A stretch of 25,503 nucleotides of DNA from CAZXBB01 sp964638815. GTDB taxonomy: Bacteria > Planctomycetota > Phycisphaerae > Phycisphaerales > SM1A02. How positions within the stretch are numbered: the first letter of the stretch is position 1; each line of letters starts with the position of its first letter. Below are positions 13,236 through 22,031 of this stretch, one piece after another. The notes under the pieces were generated by a model. It was not told the origin of the DNA. It saw only the letters and a list, made by a program, of their open reading frames with translations, and ran no database searches. The stretch lies in contig CAZXBB010000406.1 of assembly GCA_964638815.1 (NCBI GenBank), positions 1 to 25,503 of the forward strand, in the 5' to 3' direction. Position numbers and translations under genes: made by a program.

Positions 13236-15815
13236 ATGCCGCGATCCGCGTCTTCCGTCAACCGTTCAAGGGACGCGCTACCCGTCTCCGGTCGGGCGAG
13301 CGTCACGTTCGCCTTCTACGCGATGGCCTTCGTCTCCGGCTTCGCCGCGCTGGTCTACGAGCTGACCTGGGCGAAGATGCTCGCGCTGGCCTTCGGCGGC
13401 ACGACGCAGGCGACCGCCGCCGTCGTCGCGGGCTTCCTGGGCGGGATGGGCGTGGGCGCGTGGGCCTATCGGTTCCTCGGCGCGCGGATCCGGCGCCCGG
13501 TGCTCGCGTACGCGGCGCTCGAGATCGGCATCGCCCTCACGACCGCGGCCTTGACCGCGACGCTGTACGCGCTGCCCGGCGTACTGGCCCCGCTCGGGCT
13601 GCCGACCGCCGCGTACGCCGTCCTGCGGTTCGTCGTGATCTTCCTGCTCCTGCTCGGACCGTCGATGCTGATCGGCGCGACGTTCCCGGCCCTCTGCGCG
13701 ATCATGATCCGCACCGCCGGAGCCGTCGACCGCCGCCTCGGGTGGATCTACGGCGTCAACACCATCGGCGCCGCGATCGGCGTGCTGGTCAGCGGGCTCG
13801 TCCTGACCGAGCGGCTCGGCCTGACCGGCACCGTCCGCGTGGCCAACGTGCTCAACATCGCGGTCGGCGTGGCGGCACTCGCGCTGATGCGCTCGCGTCC
13901 GGGCGGGCAACAGCCGCCGGCGACCCCCGACGCCGAGCGGATTCCGACGTCGCTCCCGCGCGCGGTGACCGGCCTCGTGCTGTTCGGCTCGGGCTTCTGC
14001 ACGCTCGCGTACGAGATCGTGTGGTTCCGGGCGATGCGTTACCTGACGGGCACGAGCACGTACGCATTCACCACGATCCTCTTCACGTTCCTCGTCGGCC
14101 TCGGCCTGGGCTCGCTTCTGCTGCGACGCGTCACGCGGTGGCCGGGGCCGGAGCGCGCGCTCGCCTGGTGCCAGTGCCTCGTCGCCGTGCTCGCGTTGCT
14201 CGCGATGGTCGTGCCGATCGCCGTCCACGCGGCGCCGGGTCTCGTTGACCAAGTGAGCATCTTTTCCGGCAGCGTGCGCTACAGCCCGTGGTGGCAGCGG
14301 CTGCTCATCGATGCGGGGCTCGCGGTGACGACGATGCTGCCGGCGACGATCTTCATGGGTCTGTCGTTTCCGCTCGCTACGCGTCTCTATCTCGGCGACG
14401 TCGCACGGGTGGACGCCCGGGTCGGCGCGGCGTACCTCCTGGCAAACCTCGGCAGCATCCTCGGCGCCGTCGCCGGCTCGACGCTGCTGCTGCCGTACCT
14501 CGGGACGCTCGGCGCCACGAAGGCGACCGCGCTGGTCAACGTCGCGCTCGGCGCCCTCGTCGTGATCGCGCTGCGCGGGAGGGCCGTCGCTTCGGCGGCG
14601 CCGGTCGCGGGCGCTGCCGTCGTCGTCGGCGTTCTTCTCCTGGCGCTACCCGGCGGCGTGCCGTTCCGATCGGAGAACATCGAGGGCGACGTGCGGGGTC
14701 GCGTGGTGTTCACGGAGGAAGGCGACCTCGCGACGGTGCAGGTGATCGAGCACCCCGACACGCCCGCGAAGCGAGCCATGACGATCGACGGCTACAAGAT
14801 CGGCTGGAGCGAAGCGTTCCGCGGCACGATCTTCTACCGCAAGCAGGTCCTGCTCGCGCACCTGCCGATGGTCCTCGACCGGCGTGTCCGCCACTCACTG
14901 AACATCGGTCTCGGCTCGTCGGCGACGCTCCGGACCCTGGCTTCGTACCCGCAGATCGACACCCTCCACTGCGTGGAGATCAACGCGGGCGTCGTGCGCG
15001 GCGCGACCCTCTTCGCGGAGTCGGCCGTGCTGGCCGATCCGCGGGTCGAAGTGCGCGTCGATGACGCCGTGCACGACCTGCTGCGCACCGACCGCCGCTA
15101 CGACCTGATCATCTCCGACGGCAAGCAGGACCCGCTCTCGTCCGGAAACGCGGCGCTGCTGTCCCGCGAGTTCTACCGGTCCGCGCGGAACCGCCTCTCG
15201 GCGCACGGCATGTTCGTGCAGTGGATTCCGCTCGGCTCGCTGCACGGCGACTTCACGACGACGCTTCGCACGCTCGCCGGGGTGTTCCCGCAGGTAGACG
15301 TCTTCTACTTCCCGCCGTCGGCGGTCCTCATGGTGGGCGGGATGGAGCCGCTCGCCGACCGCCCCCGCCTCTCGCCGGCGGAGTACGCGCGCTCGCCGGC
15401 CGGACGCGATCTCGGCGAGTACCTGCTTCCCACGGCCGGCGCGGTCCTCGCCCACTGGACGGCAGGCCGGCGTCAGCTCGTCGTCGTCGCGGGCGACGGT
15501 CCGACGAGCACGTGGGATCATCTCACGCTCGAGTTCACGCCGTTCAAGGCACCCGCCGAAGCCTGGTTCGAGGCGAGCGGAAGGAATCTCGATTTCCTGA
15601 TCCGGGCGGAGCAGGTCGCCGAGGCCGGCGCGGGTCCGCGGTTCCTCCCGGAGGAGACGCCGTTTCGCGTCTCGACGGTGCTCGTGCGTCGCGCCAACCT
15701 CGCCTCGCTCGCCGGCGACACAGCGCGGGCGCGGGCTCTCGCGACGCAGGCGCTGACGCAGAATCCCGGCGATCCGGAGGCGCGGCTTCTCCTCGATCGG
15801 CTCGACCGGGAATGA
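13236..15815 (+). CDS. Fused membrane transporter-like / spermidine synthase-like protein with TPR tail
   Basis: 859 residues from the ATG at 13236. Residues about 24-475 form a dozen or more hydrophobic helices (first FAFYAMAFVSGFAALVYELTW, partly written), the membrane half typical of fused MFS/spermidine-synthase proteins. Residues about 485-760 are a Rossmann methyltransferase/aminopropyltransferase fold with LNIGLGSSA near 553-561 (nucleotide-binding loop), HCVEIN acidic motif, and DLIISDGKQDP near 621-631. Classical spermidine synthases have D-S-T-D-P at the last site; here the second Asp is kept but the rest differs, so polyamine synthesis is uncertain. Residues about 812-859 look like a TPR (RRANLASLAGDTARARALA...NPGDPEARLLLDRL). 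It is divergent from the PilZ gene with a 138-base spacer. Confidence 0.9.
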   Translation: MPRSASSVNRSRDALPVSGRASVTFAFYAMAFVSGFAALVYELTWAKMLALAFGGTTQATAAVVAGFLGGMGVGAWAYRFLGARIRRPVLAYAALEIGIALTTAALTATLYALPGVLAPLGLPTAAYAVLRFVVIFLLLLGPSMLIGATFPALCAIMIRTAGAVDRRLGWIYGVNTIGAAIGVLVSGLVLTERLGLTGTVRVANVLNIAVGVAALALMRSRPGGQQPPATPDAERIPTSLPRAVTGLVLFGSGFCTLAYEIVWFRAMRYLTGTSTYAFTTILFTFLVGLGLGSLLLRRVTRWPGPERALAWCQCLVAVLALLAMVVPIAVHAAPGLVDQVSIFSGSVRYSPWWQRLLIDAGLAVTTMLPATIFMGLSFPLATRLYLGDVARVDARVGAAYLLANLGSILGAVAGSTLLLPYLGTLGATKATALVNVALGALVVIALRGRAVASAAPVAGAAVVVGVLLLALPGGVPFRSENIEGDVRGRVVFTEEGDLATVQVIEHPDTPAKRAMTIDGYKIGWSEAFRGTIFYRKQVLLAHLPMVLDRRVRHSLNIGLGSSATLRTLASYPQIDTLHCVEINAGVVRGATLFAESAVLADPRVEVRVDDAVHDLLRTDRRYDLIISDGKQDPLSSGNAALLSREFYRSARNRLSAHGMFVQWIPLGSLHGDFTTTLRTLAGVFPQVDVFYFPPSAVLMVGGMEPLADRPRLSPAEYARSPAGRDLGEYLLPTAGAVLAHWTAGRRQLVVVAGDGPTSTWDHLTLEFTPFKAPAEAWFEASGRNLDFLIRAEQVAEAGAGPRFLPEETPFRVSTVLVRRANLASLAGDTARARALATQALTQNPGDPEARLLLDRLDRE

Positions 15816-15886
15816 CGGTTGCCCTTTGTCCGGGATTCGCCGATTCCCGCCGAGATCGCGCGAAGCCGTCCGTACTGGCTTCCGGG

Positions 15887-15913
15887 GGCCCGGGTTCCGC
15901 GTTCAACCGGGCC
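15887..15913. terminator. Possible bidirectional hairpin between convergent genes
   Basis: GGCCCGGGTT can pair with AACCGGGCC across an 8-base loop with one bulge. It lies between the spermidine-synthase-like gene and the spondin gene. There is no clear T tract on either strand, so termination is uncertain. Confidence 0.35.
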
Positions 15914-15930
15914 TGCGCTTCGCCGCCGAT

Positions 15931-15979
15931 CGGCCCAATCAGCGGCCCGGTTCAGCGGCCCAATCCGCGGCCCGGTCAG
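15931..15979. repeat. Direct repeat, two copies of ~25 bp
   Basis: CGGCCCAATCAGCGGCCC at 15931 and CGGCCCAATCCGCGGCCC at 15956 begin two near-identical 25/24-base units, the second ending in the stop codon of the spondin gene. Each is itself built of two related 12-13 base halves. Confidence 0.75.
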
Positions 15980-16857
15980 CCGCATGGCCCCCAGTCGCCC
16001 AGCACCCGCAGCACGTCGGCGAACCCCACGTCGCCGTCGCCGTCGATGTCCTCCGGACACGCCTCGCACGGTCCCCAGATCGCCAGGATCGCGAGGACAT
16101 CGGCAAACGCGACGTGCCCCGAAGCGTCCACGTCGCCCGGGCACGGCGGGGCGTTGAGACGCCGAAACGCAAACGTCCCGAGCGGCTGCGCCCGCGCGCC
16201 TTCGTCCGCGAACGGGTAGCCGAGGATCTCTGCGATCGGATCCGGCGGCTGCGTGTCCTCGTCGGATGACGTATAGCTCACGCCGCTGTCGGTGCCCGCG
16301 TCGTAGGGCAGCAACTCGAACACGACCTCCGGCACCCAGTGGCCGTCGACGAAGAGCGGCAGACCCTGCGTGCCGACGAACCAGTCCGGGCTCGGCGCGA
16401 TCATCGACACCACAGTCGCCCGCGGGAAGTCCTGCGCGATCGCGAACGTGGTTGACGTCATGCCGGTTCCGCCGATCACCTGCGACCCTTCGATGACGGA
16501 GAATGCGTGACCGGCGTCGATCGCCGCCTGCACCTCGTTCCGGAGGATCGTCTTGCTGCCGGTCTCGGCCATACGCTCGATCCCGGTGCTCGCGAGCTCA
16601 CCCTCGCGCCAGAACGCGATCGCGCCCACATGCGTGCCGCCGATCAAGGGCGAGAAGTGAGCACCGCCGGGATAGTCCTCGGGGTGTGACGTCGGACTCC
16701 ACGCGGCGTCGAACACGACCTCGTATTCGGCGGTCTCCGCGGGGTCTCCGGCGTGCGCGGCGGCGGTCATCCCGATCACGGCGGCGATGGCGAGGTGTCC
16801 CATGCCTTCGGAACCGGCGGCCCGAGCCCGGTATTCCAGGCGATCACACCTGATCAC
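15976..16857 (-). CDS. Secreted spondin-domain protein with C-terminal WGPC dockerin-like domain
   Basis: 293 residues from a GTG at 16857, chosen because GGAGG lies seven bases upstream; an ATG at 16863 overlaps the DUF2339 stop (ATGA) but is too close to that site, and an ATG at 16803 would give the compact signal peptide MGHLAIAAVIGMTAAAHA. All share the same secreted product. The mature protein has a spondin_N domain (FDAAWSPTSHPEDYP, HFSPLIGGTH, AFWREGELASTGIE, PSPDWFVGTQGL), known from spondin/F-spondin adhesion proteins and bacterial surface proteins. The last ~57 residues are two Asp-rich half-repeats (DVDASGHVAFADVLAIL, DIDGDGDVGFADVLRVL), each followed by WGPC, shared with two other proteins in this window. 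A cell-surface or adhesive role is inferred. It is the second gene of the DUF2339 transcript. Confidence 0.85.
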   Translation of the reverse strand: MIRCDRLEYRARAAGSEGMGHLAIAAVIGMTAAAHAGDPAETAEYEVVFDAAWSPTSHPEDYPGGAHFSPLIGGTHVGAIAFWREGELASTGIERMAETGSKTILRNEVQAAIDAGHAFSVIEGSQVIGGTGMTSTTFAIAQDFPRATVVSMIAPSPDWFVGTQGLPLFVDGHWVPEVVFELLPYDAGTDSGVSYTSSDEDTQPPDPIAEILGYPFADEGARAQPLGTFAFRRLNAPPCPGDVDASGHVAFADVLAILAIWGPCEACPEDIDGDGDVGFADVLRVLGDWGPCG

Positions 16858-16859
16858 GA

Positions 16860-19688
16860 TCATTCCTCCCGGGCGTCGTCGCCGGTCGCGAGCAGACGCG
16901 GCGCCAGCTTCGTATAGAGCACGGAGATGCTCACCAGCAGCAGCCCGGACACGAAGAACGAGACCACGCGCCAGATCCGTTCGACCGTCGCGAGATCGAC
17001 GACGACGACCTTCAGCACCGTGACGGTCAGCAGGGCGAGACCGGCGTAGCGGACGATCGCGGTCCGCCACGCGAAACCGGCCACGACCAGCGCGGATCCG
17101 TACAGCCCCCACCAGACGCTGAGCCCCGCCTGCACCGTCGGCGGCGACGCGATGAGCGCGCGATCGATCTCCAGGCTGCCGAGCCAGAGGCCGAGCAGCG
17201 CGACCAGGCCGAAGGCGACCGGGCGCACCTGCGCCGGCCAGCCCTCGGCCGCCAGCGCTTCGGCGGTCCGCCCGCGGACGAGACGGGTCGCCAGGAGCAG
17301 CAGGCCGAGCAGCAGGCCGCCGACGGCGAACTGGAGATTGAGCACGACCGCGCCGCCCGGCGGCCCGGAGCTGACACGCCACCCGAGCGTGTCGATCGTG
17401 AGCCAGACGACGGCCGTGAGCGTGAGCAGCACCCACCCGGTCCCGACGAGGCGGGCCAGCGCCGCGGCGCGCCCGATGAGGATCATCGCCATGCCTCCCG
17501 CCGCAGCGGCGCCCGTCCACCACAGCACCCGCAGCAGGTCCGGCGTGAACGCGAACGCGCCGGGCGCGAGCAGGTGCACGGCGCGATCGATCTCGACCAT
17601 GACCCCGATGAGCGCGAGGAGGCACGCGGCCACCGGCCCCCAGGCTTCAAGCGGGCCCGGCGGCGCCGCCGGCTCGAGACGGCGCCCGCGCGCGATGACG
17701 CCGGCCCACCACGCGCAGGTCGCGATGCCGAGGAGCACGGCGATGCGCAAATTCAGGAACGGGACGTCGTGGCCGGGGTGACCCGCGGGCGCGTCGACGA
17801 GCATCCACCGCGCCGCGCTGAGGACGACGATCGTGAGGCCGATGTCGAGGAACCCCTGCCGCCGCCCGAGGCGGCGCGTCGCGAGCAGCGCCGCCGCGGC
17901 GCCGAGCCACGACGTGGTCACGAACAGGCCGCGGGCCTGTACCGTCGTGACGACGAGCCAGACGAACGCGCCGATCGCCGCCACCAGGATTGGCGCCGCG
18001 CGCCAGAAGCCGCGGTGGGCGAGGCGGAGCCGGAACGCCGCGGCGATCGACAGCGCGACCGCGAGAAGACCCAGCAGCCCCCACTTGTCGAGGATGACGG
18101 GGCCGATCGTTGCCACCGGGTCGGCGAGATCCGATGTGACGAGACCGGCGCGGATGGCGATGCCGGCAAGCAGCAGGTACGCGATGGAGAGCCCCCACAC
18201 GACGATGCCGAACGCGTCGGCGCCGCGCGAGGGCAGGCGGCGACCGATCTCGATCGCGACCACGCCGATCGCGAGCCAGCTCACGCCCTGCGCGAATCCG
18301 TCGAACTGGAGTGCAACGGCGATGGCCAGCAGCGCCCCGGACTGCGCCCAGAGGGCGACCGCGAGCTTATCCATCGCGCCACGCGGACGCCGGCGCAGCG
18401 TGTCCACGCCGGAGCCGAACTGGAAGGCGACGGCCGTGCCGAGCAACGCGATGAGCAGCGTGAACGTGCCGAGCCAGTCGGGCCCGACGACACCGAGTGG
18501 TCCGCCCCCCCCGGCTCCCCCGCCCCCCCCGGCTCCCCCGGCCGGGGCCGTGCCGAGGATCCAGCAGCCGCCGGTCGCGAAGCCGGCCGTCGCGAGCAGC
18601 GTGGCGATCGCGTTGCCGCGCGGCGTCTGTTCGCGGAGCGCGGCGATCACGCACTCAGCGACGAGCATCGCCCACCAGATCGCGAGGAACACGACGCCCA
18701 TGAGCCAGTGCGTCTGCCCGCGGCTGACCAGCCAGATGAGCGCGACGAACGCGTGCAGCCCGAGCGCGACGTAGCGCAGCGCCCGGAAGCTCTCCGGCCG
18801 GACCGCGGAAAGCGCGAGGGCGACGGCGAAGAGGGCCGAGATGAACACGAGCGTCTCGAGATCGTGTCGGACGCCCCCGGCGAGCAGGATCGGCGTCGCG
18901 TACCCGCCGATGAGCGACAGCACGGCGATCGTGCGGAACCGCGTGTGGAGCGTGCACGCGAAGCCGACCAGCGCGGCCACGGCCATGAGCACGAACGCCC
19001 ACTCCTGCGTGACGAGATCGAAGGGTCTGTAGGCGGCGAACGCGTCGAGGTACAGCACGCCGAGCCCGGCACCGAACAGCCCGACCGACGCGGCGCGCCC
19101 GATCCGCCGCATCGCGAGCTCGCCCGCCGCGATGAGCAGCCCGCCGCCGCCGGCGATGACCAGGCAGCGGAACAGCGGCGACATGCGGCTCCACCCGAGC
19201 TGGATGAGGAGCGCGCCGGCCCCGACGATGATGATCGCCCCGACCCACGCCGCCAGCTTGCCGCCGATGAGCAGCTCGAGAGGTGACCGCGACTTCGGCG
19301 TCGCAGTGCGCCCGCGTTGCGCGAAGGCGGCGGCCTTCGCTCCGGGCGGCGACGGGGCCCGGGCCGTCGGGAGTGTCGTCGGAGGCGCTGTGGGTGGTGT
19401 GCGCCCCGGCGCCGCGGGCGGCGTGTCAGACGGGACCGCGCGGAGTGCGTACGGCGCCGCAGTGGACGGCGCGTCCGGCGCCGCAGCGGACGGCGCGTCC
19501 GGCGCCGCCGGGGGCGCGGCGCCGGAACCCGACACGGGACGCGGCTGCGTCGCCTGCCGGAGTCGTTCTGATTCAAGATCTCCGGGCCGGGCGTCGAGCC
19601 GTGCGAGCCTTGCTTCGAGCAGGGCTTCGAGCCGGGCCATGCGCGTCCGGAGCTCATCGATCTCGCGTCGCAGATCGTCGTCGCGCAT
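16860..19688 (-). CDS. DUF2339 large polytopic membrane protein
   Basis: 942 residues from the ATG at 19688, with GGAG eight bases upstream. Residues 1-45 form a charged coiled coil (DDLRREIDELRTRMARLEALL) that is common at DUF2339 N-termini, followed by a Pro/Ala/Thr-rich linker to about residue 140. From LELLIGGKLAAWVGAIIIVGAG (partly written) onward there are some two dozen hydrophobic helices to the C-terminus, matching the usual DUF2339 build of 800-1000 residues. The signature near LFGAGLGVLYLDAFAAY and IGGYATPILL is typical. A short Gly-rich loop (encoded around 18503-18545) interrupts the helices. The function is unknown; no transport or enzyme motif is evident. It is the first gene of a two-gene unit with the spondin protein, overlapping it by ATGA if the upstream start is used. 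Confidence 0.9.
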   Translation of the reverse strand: MRDDDLRREIDELRTRMARLEALLEARLARLDARPGDLESERLRQATQPRPVSGSGAAPPAAPDAPSAAAPDAPSTAAPYALRAVPSDTPPAAPGRTPPTAPPTTLPTARAPSPPGAKAAAFAQRGRTATPKSRSPLELLIGGKLAAWVGAIIIVGAGALLIQLGWSRMSPLFRCLVIAGGGGLLIAAGELAMRRIGRAASVGLFGAGLGVLYLDAFAAYRPFDLVTQEWAFVLMAVAALVGFACTLHTRFRTIAVLSLIGGYATPILLAGGVRHDLETLVFISALFAVALALSAVRPESFRALRYVALGLHAFVALIWLVSRGQTHWLMGVVFLAIWWAMLVAECVIAALREQTPRGNAIATLLATAGFATGGCWILGTAPAGGAGGGGGAGGGGPLGVVGPDWLGTFTLLIALLGTAVAFQFGSGVDTLRRRPRGAMDKLAVALWAQSGALLAIAVALQFDGFAQGVSWLAIGVVAIEIGRRLPSRGADAFGIVVWGLSIAYLLLAGIAIRAGLVTSDLADPVATIGPVILDKWGLLGLLAVALSIAAAFRLRLAHRGFWRAAPILVAAIGAFVWLVVTTVQARGLFVTTSWLGAAAALLATRRLGRRQGFLDIGLTIVVLSAARWMLVDAPAGHPGHDVPFLNLRIAVLLGIATCAWWAGVIARGRRLEPAAPPGPLEAWGPVAACLLALIGVMVEIDRAVHLLAPGAFAFTPDLLRVLWWTGAAAAGGMAMILIGRAAALARLVGTGWVLLTLTAVVWLTIDTLGWRVSSGPPGGAVVLNLQFAVGGLLLGLLLLATRLVRGRTAEALAAEGWPAQVRPVAFGLVALLGLWLGSLEIDRALIASPPTVQAGLSVWWGLYGSALVVAGFAWRTAIVRYAGLALLTVTVLKVVVVDLATVERIWRVVSFFVSGLLLVSISVLYTKLAPRLLATGDDAREE
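18503..18538. repeat. 18-bp x2 tandem repeat in DUF2339 gene
   Basis: Two identical 18-base units (CGCCCCCCCCGGCTCCCC) in register encode a GAGGGG-type glycine loop between membrane helices. C8 homopolymers within each copy make it a plausible slippage site. Confidence 0.85.
19453..19500. repeat. 24-bp x2 tandem repeat in DUF2339 linker
   Basis: Two 24-base units differing at one position (GGCGCCGCAG(T/C)GGACGGCG... ) encode the APDAPS-type repeats of the Pro/Ala linker; a third partial copy begins at 19501. Confidence 0.85.
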
Positions 19689-19835
19689 CGTCGGGCTCCA
19701 CGCGCACCGGCGCCGGAACGCCGGCGGGCCGCCATGGCGTCTTATCGGCAGCGCGGTCGATCCGTCTTCTCGGATGCCCCAACGCAACCCAGGCAAACGT
19801 TTCGGGACCTTCCTTACGGGAAGCCCCGATTCCCC

Positions 19836-19863
19836 TTGCCGAGGTCATCGGTTCCGCCATAAT
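19836..19863 (+). promoter_or_regulatory. Candidate sigma-70 type promoter for the haloperoxidase-like gene
   Basis: TTGCCG (19836-19841) and CATAAT (19858-19863) with a 16-base spacer, about 90 bases upstream of the ATG at 19953. Both hexamers are close to consensus in an otherwise GC-rich region. Divergent from the DUF2339 gene. Confidence 0.4.
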
Positions 19864-19952
19864 CAGCCCATACTCCCGCCGGATCCCCGGTCGCGACAAG
19901 GTGCCGCAGCCGACCTCCACTTCGGGCGGGCGTGACTCACTGGGAGGTGAGG

Positions 19953-21950
19953 ATGCGAACGCTCAAGAGAGTTATCGTTGCCGCCACGCTCGCCGCCACG
20001 GCGACCGCGGCGCAGGCTCAATCGGTCGCCGAGCAGTGGAACGAACTGCTCCTCGAGGCCATCCGAAACGACTTCGCCCGTCCGACGGTGCACGCTCGGA
20101 ACATCTTCCACACCTCCATCGCGATGTGGGACGGCTGGGCCGCGTACGACTGCGTCGCGAGCACCTATCTCACCCAGGAAGGCCCCGCGACCAACAAGGA
20201 CCTTCAGGAGGCCCGCGAGGAGACCATCAGCTACGCGGTGTTCCGCCTCCTCAACGCCCGCTTCTCGAAGTCCCCTGGCGCCGACAAGATGCTCCCGCTG
20301 TTCCGGGACAAGATGATCGAGCTCGGCTACGACCCGGACTACGCCTCGACGGTCGGCGACAACCCGGCCGCGCTCGGCAACCGCATCGCCGTGCAGATCC
20401 TCTTCTTCGGGCTGAACGACGGCTCGAACGAGGCCGGCGGGTACACGAACCAGCACTACGAGCCGATCAACCCCCCGCTGCTCCCGGCGCTTCCCGGCAA
20501 CCCGGACATCGAGGACGTCAACCGCTGGCAGCCGCTGGCACTCCAGTTCTTCGTCGACCAGAGCGGCAACATCATCATCGGCGGCTACCCCGAGGCGCTC
20601 AGCCCGGAGTGGGGCCAGGTCACCAACTTCTCGCTGTCCGCGGACGACCTCACGATCTACAACCGCGACGGCTTCGACTATTGGGTCTTCCACGATCCCG
20701 GCCCGCCGCCGCTGCACAACGGCGTCGGCAACGACGAGTACAAGGCCGGCTTCGAGCAGGTGGCTGTGCTCAGCGCATCGCTCGATCCCGACGACGGCGT
20801 GATGATCGACATCAGCCCCGCCTCGATGGGCAACAATGACCTCGGCACGAACAACGGCACTGGCCGTCCGCTCAACCCGTTCACGGGTGAGCCGTACGAG
20901 CCGCAGATCGTCCCGGCCGGAGACTTCTACCGCTGCGTCGCCGAGTTCTGGGCCGACGGTCCGAGCTCGGAGACGCCACCGGGTCACTGGTTCACGATCC
21001 TGAATTACGTGCGCGACCTCCCGGAGTTCGAGGCGCGTTTCGGCGGCGGCCCGATCCTCGACGACCTCCAGTGGGACGTGCAGGCGTACCTCACGCTCGC
21101 CGGCGCGATGCACGACGTCGCGGTGACCGCGTGGGGCATCAAGGGCTGGTACGACTATGTGCGCCCGATCTCGGCGATCCGGTACATGGCCGACCAGGGC
21201 CAGTGCAGCGACCCCAAGGGCCCGTCGTACGACGCGAACGGCATCGACCTGATCCCCGGCTTCATCGAGGTGGTGACGAAGGAGACCACGGGACCGGGCC
21301 AGCGGCACGAGCACCTCGCCGGCGAGGAAGGCAAGATCGCCCTCTACGCATGGCGCGGACCGGACTACATCGAAGACCCCGAGACCGACTACGCCGGCGT
21401 CGGCTGGATCCTCGCCGAGAACTGGTGGCCGTACCAGCGTCCGACGTTCGTGACGCCGCCGTTCCCGGGCTACGTCTCGGGCCACAGCACCTTCAGCCGC
21501 GCCGCATCGGAGATCCTCACGCTGATCACGGGCTCGGAGTACTTCCCCGGCGGCATCGGTGAATGGTTCGCCCCGCAGAACGAGTTCCTCGTGTTCGAGG
21601 AAGGTCCGAGCGTCGACCTGACGCTCCAGTGGGCGACGTACTACGACGCGTCCGACCAGACGAGCATCTCGCGGATCTACGGAGGCATTCATCCGCGGGC
21701 CGACGACATCCCCGGCCGCCTGATCGGCCACGAGATCGGTACCGACGCGTTCAGCTTCGCGACGACGTTCTTCGGCACGTGCATCGGCGACACCGACGGC
21801 GACTGCCAGCTCGGCATCGTCGACCTGCTCGCGATCATCACGTCGTGGGGTCCGTGCACCGGCTGCCCCGCCGACCTCAACGACGATCAGACCGTGGACA
21901 TCATGGACCTGATCGCGCTGCTCCAGGGCTGGGGACCGTGCCCTGAGTGA
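19953..21950 (+). CDS. Secreted vanadium-dependent haloperoxidase / acid phosphatase-like enzyme with WGPC dockerin-like tail
   Basis: 665 residues from the ATG at 19953, which has GGAGGTGA upstream; a signal peptide MRTLKRVIVAATLAATATAAQA follows. The three-part vanadate/phosphate-binding signature of the PAP2/haloperoxidase superfamily is complete: K397-x6-R404-P405 (KGWYDYVRP), SGHS at 509-512 with catalytic H511, and S573-R574-x5-H580-x3-D584 (SRIYGGIHPRAD), H580 being the expected axial vanadium ligand or phosphate nucleophile. The length and the spacing between the motifs fit the haloperoxidase branch. Residues 612-665 are two Asp-rich half-repeats (DTDGDCQLGIVDLLAII, DLNDDQTVDIMDLIALL), each followed by WGPC. 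The enzyme should act outside the cytoplasm; halide versus phosphate-ester substrate cannot be decided from sequence. It is followed by a strong terminator. Confidence 0.92.
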   Translation: MRTLKRVIVAATLAATATAAQAQSVAEQWNELLLEAIRNDFARPTVHARNIFHTSIAMWDGWAAYDCVASTYLTQEGPATNKDLQEAREETISYAVFRLLNARFSKSPGADKMLPLFRDKMIELGYDPDYASTVGDNPAALGNRIAVQILFFGLNDGSNEAGGYTNQHYEPINPPLLPALPGNPDIEDVNRWQPLALQFFVDQSGNIIIGGYPEALSPEWGQVTNFSLSADDLTIYNRDGFDYWVFHDPGPPPLHNGVGNDEYKAGFEQVAVLSASLDPDDGVMIDISPASMGNNDLGTNNGTGRPLNPFTGEPYEPQIVPAGDFYRCVAEFWADGPSSETPPGHWFTILNYVRDLPEFEARFGGGPILDDLQWDVQAYLTLAGAMHDVAVTAWGIKGWYDYVRPISAIRYMADQGQCSDPKGPSYDANGIDLIPGFIEVVTKETTGPGQRHEHLAGEEGKIALYAWRGPDYIEDPETDYAGVGWILAENWWPYQRPTFVTPPFPGYVSGHSTFSRAASEILTLITGSEYFPGGIGEWFAPQNEFLVFEEGPSVDLTLQWATYYDASDQTSISRIYGGIHPRADDIPGRLIGHEIGTDAFSFATTFFGTCIGDTDGDCQLGIVDLLAIITSWGPCTGCPADLNDDQTVDIMDLIALLQGWGPCPE

Positions 21951-21978
21951 TCGCATCGCGAAACGCCATCCGCTGAAC

Positions 21979-22017
21979 AAGACGCCCGGACTCCGTGTCC
22001 GGGCGTCTTTCCTTTCC
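21979..22017 (+). terminator. Rho-independent terminator of the haloperoxidase-like gene
   Basis: Thirteen-bp perfect stem AAGACGCCCGGAC/GTCCGGGCGTCTT (21979-21991 with 21997-22009), 5-base loop, then TTCCTTTCC. It ends the plus-strand transcript between two convergent genes. Confidence 0.93.
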
Positions 22018-22031
22018 GGGGGGCGACGCGT

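Noticed and set aside
17574..19286. 570-codon plus-strand open frame inside the DUF2339 region
   Set aside because: Highly charged low-complexity translation antisense to transmembrane helices, a usual product of high GC content.
19863..21980. 705-codon minus-strand open frame opposite the haloperoxidase gene
   Set aside because: No start site or domain; the plus strand has a signal peptide, ribosome binding site and complete active-site triad.
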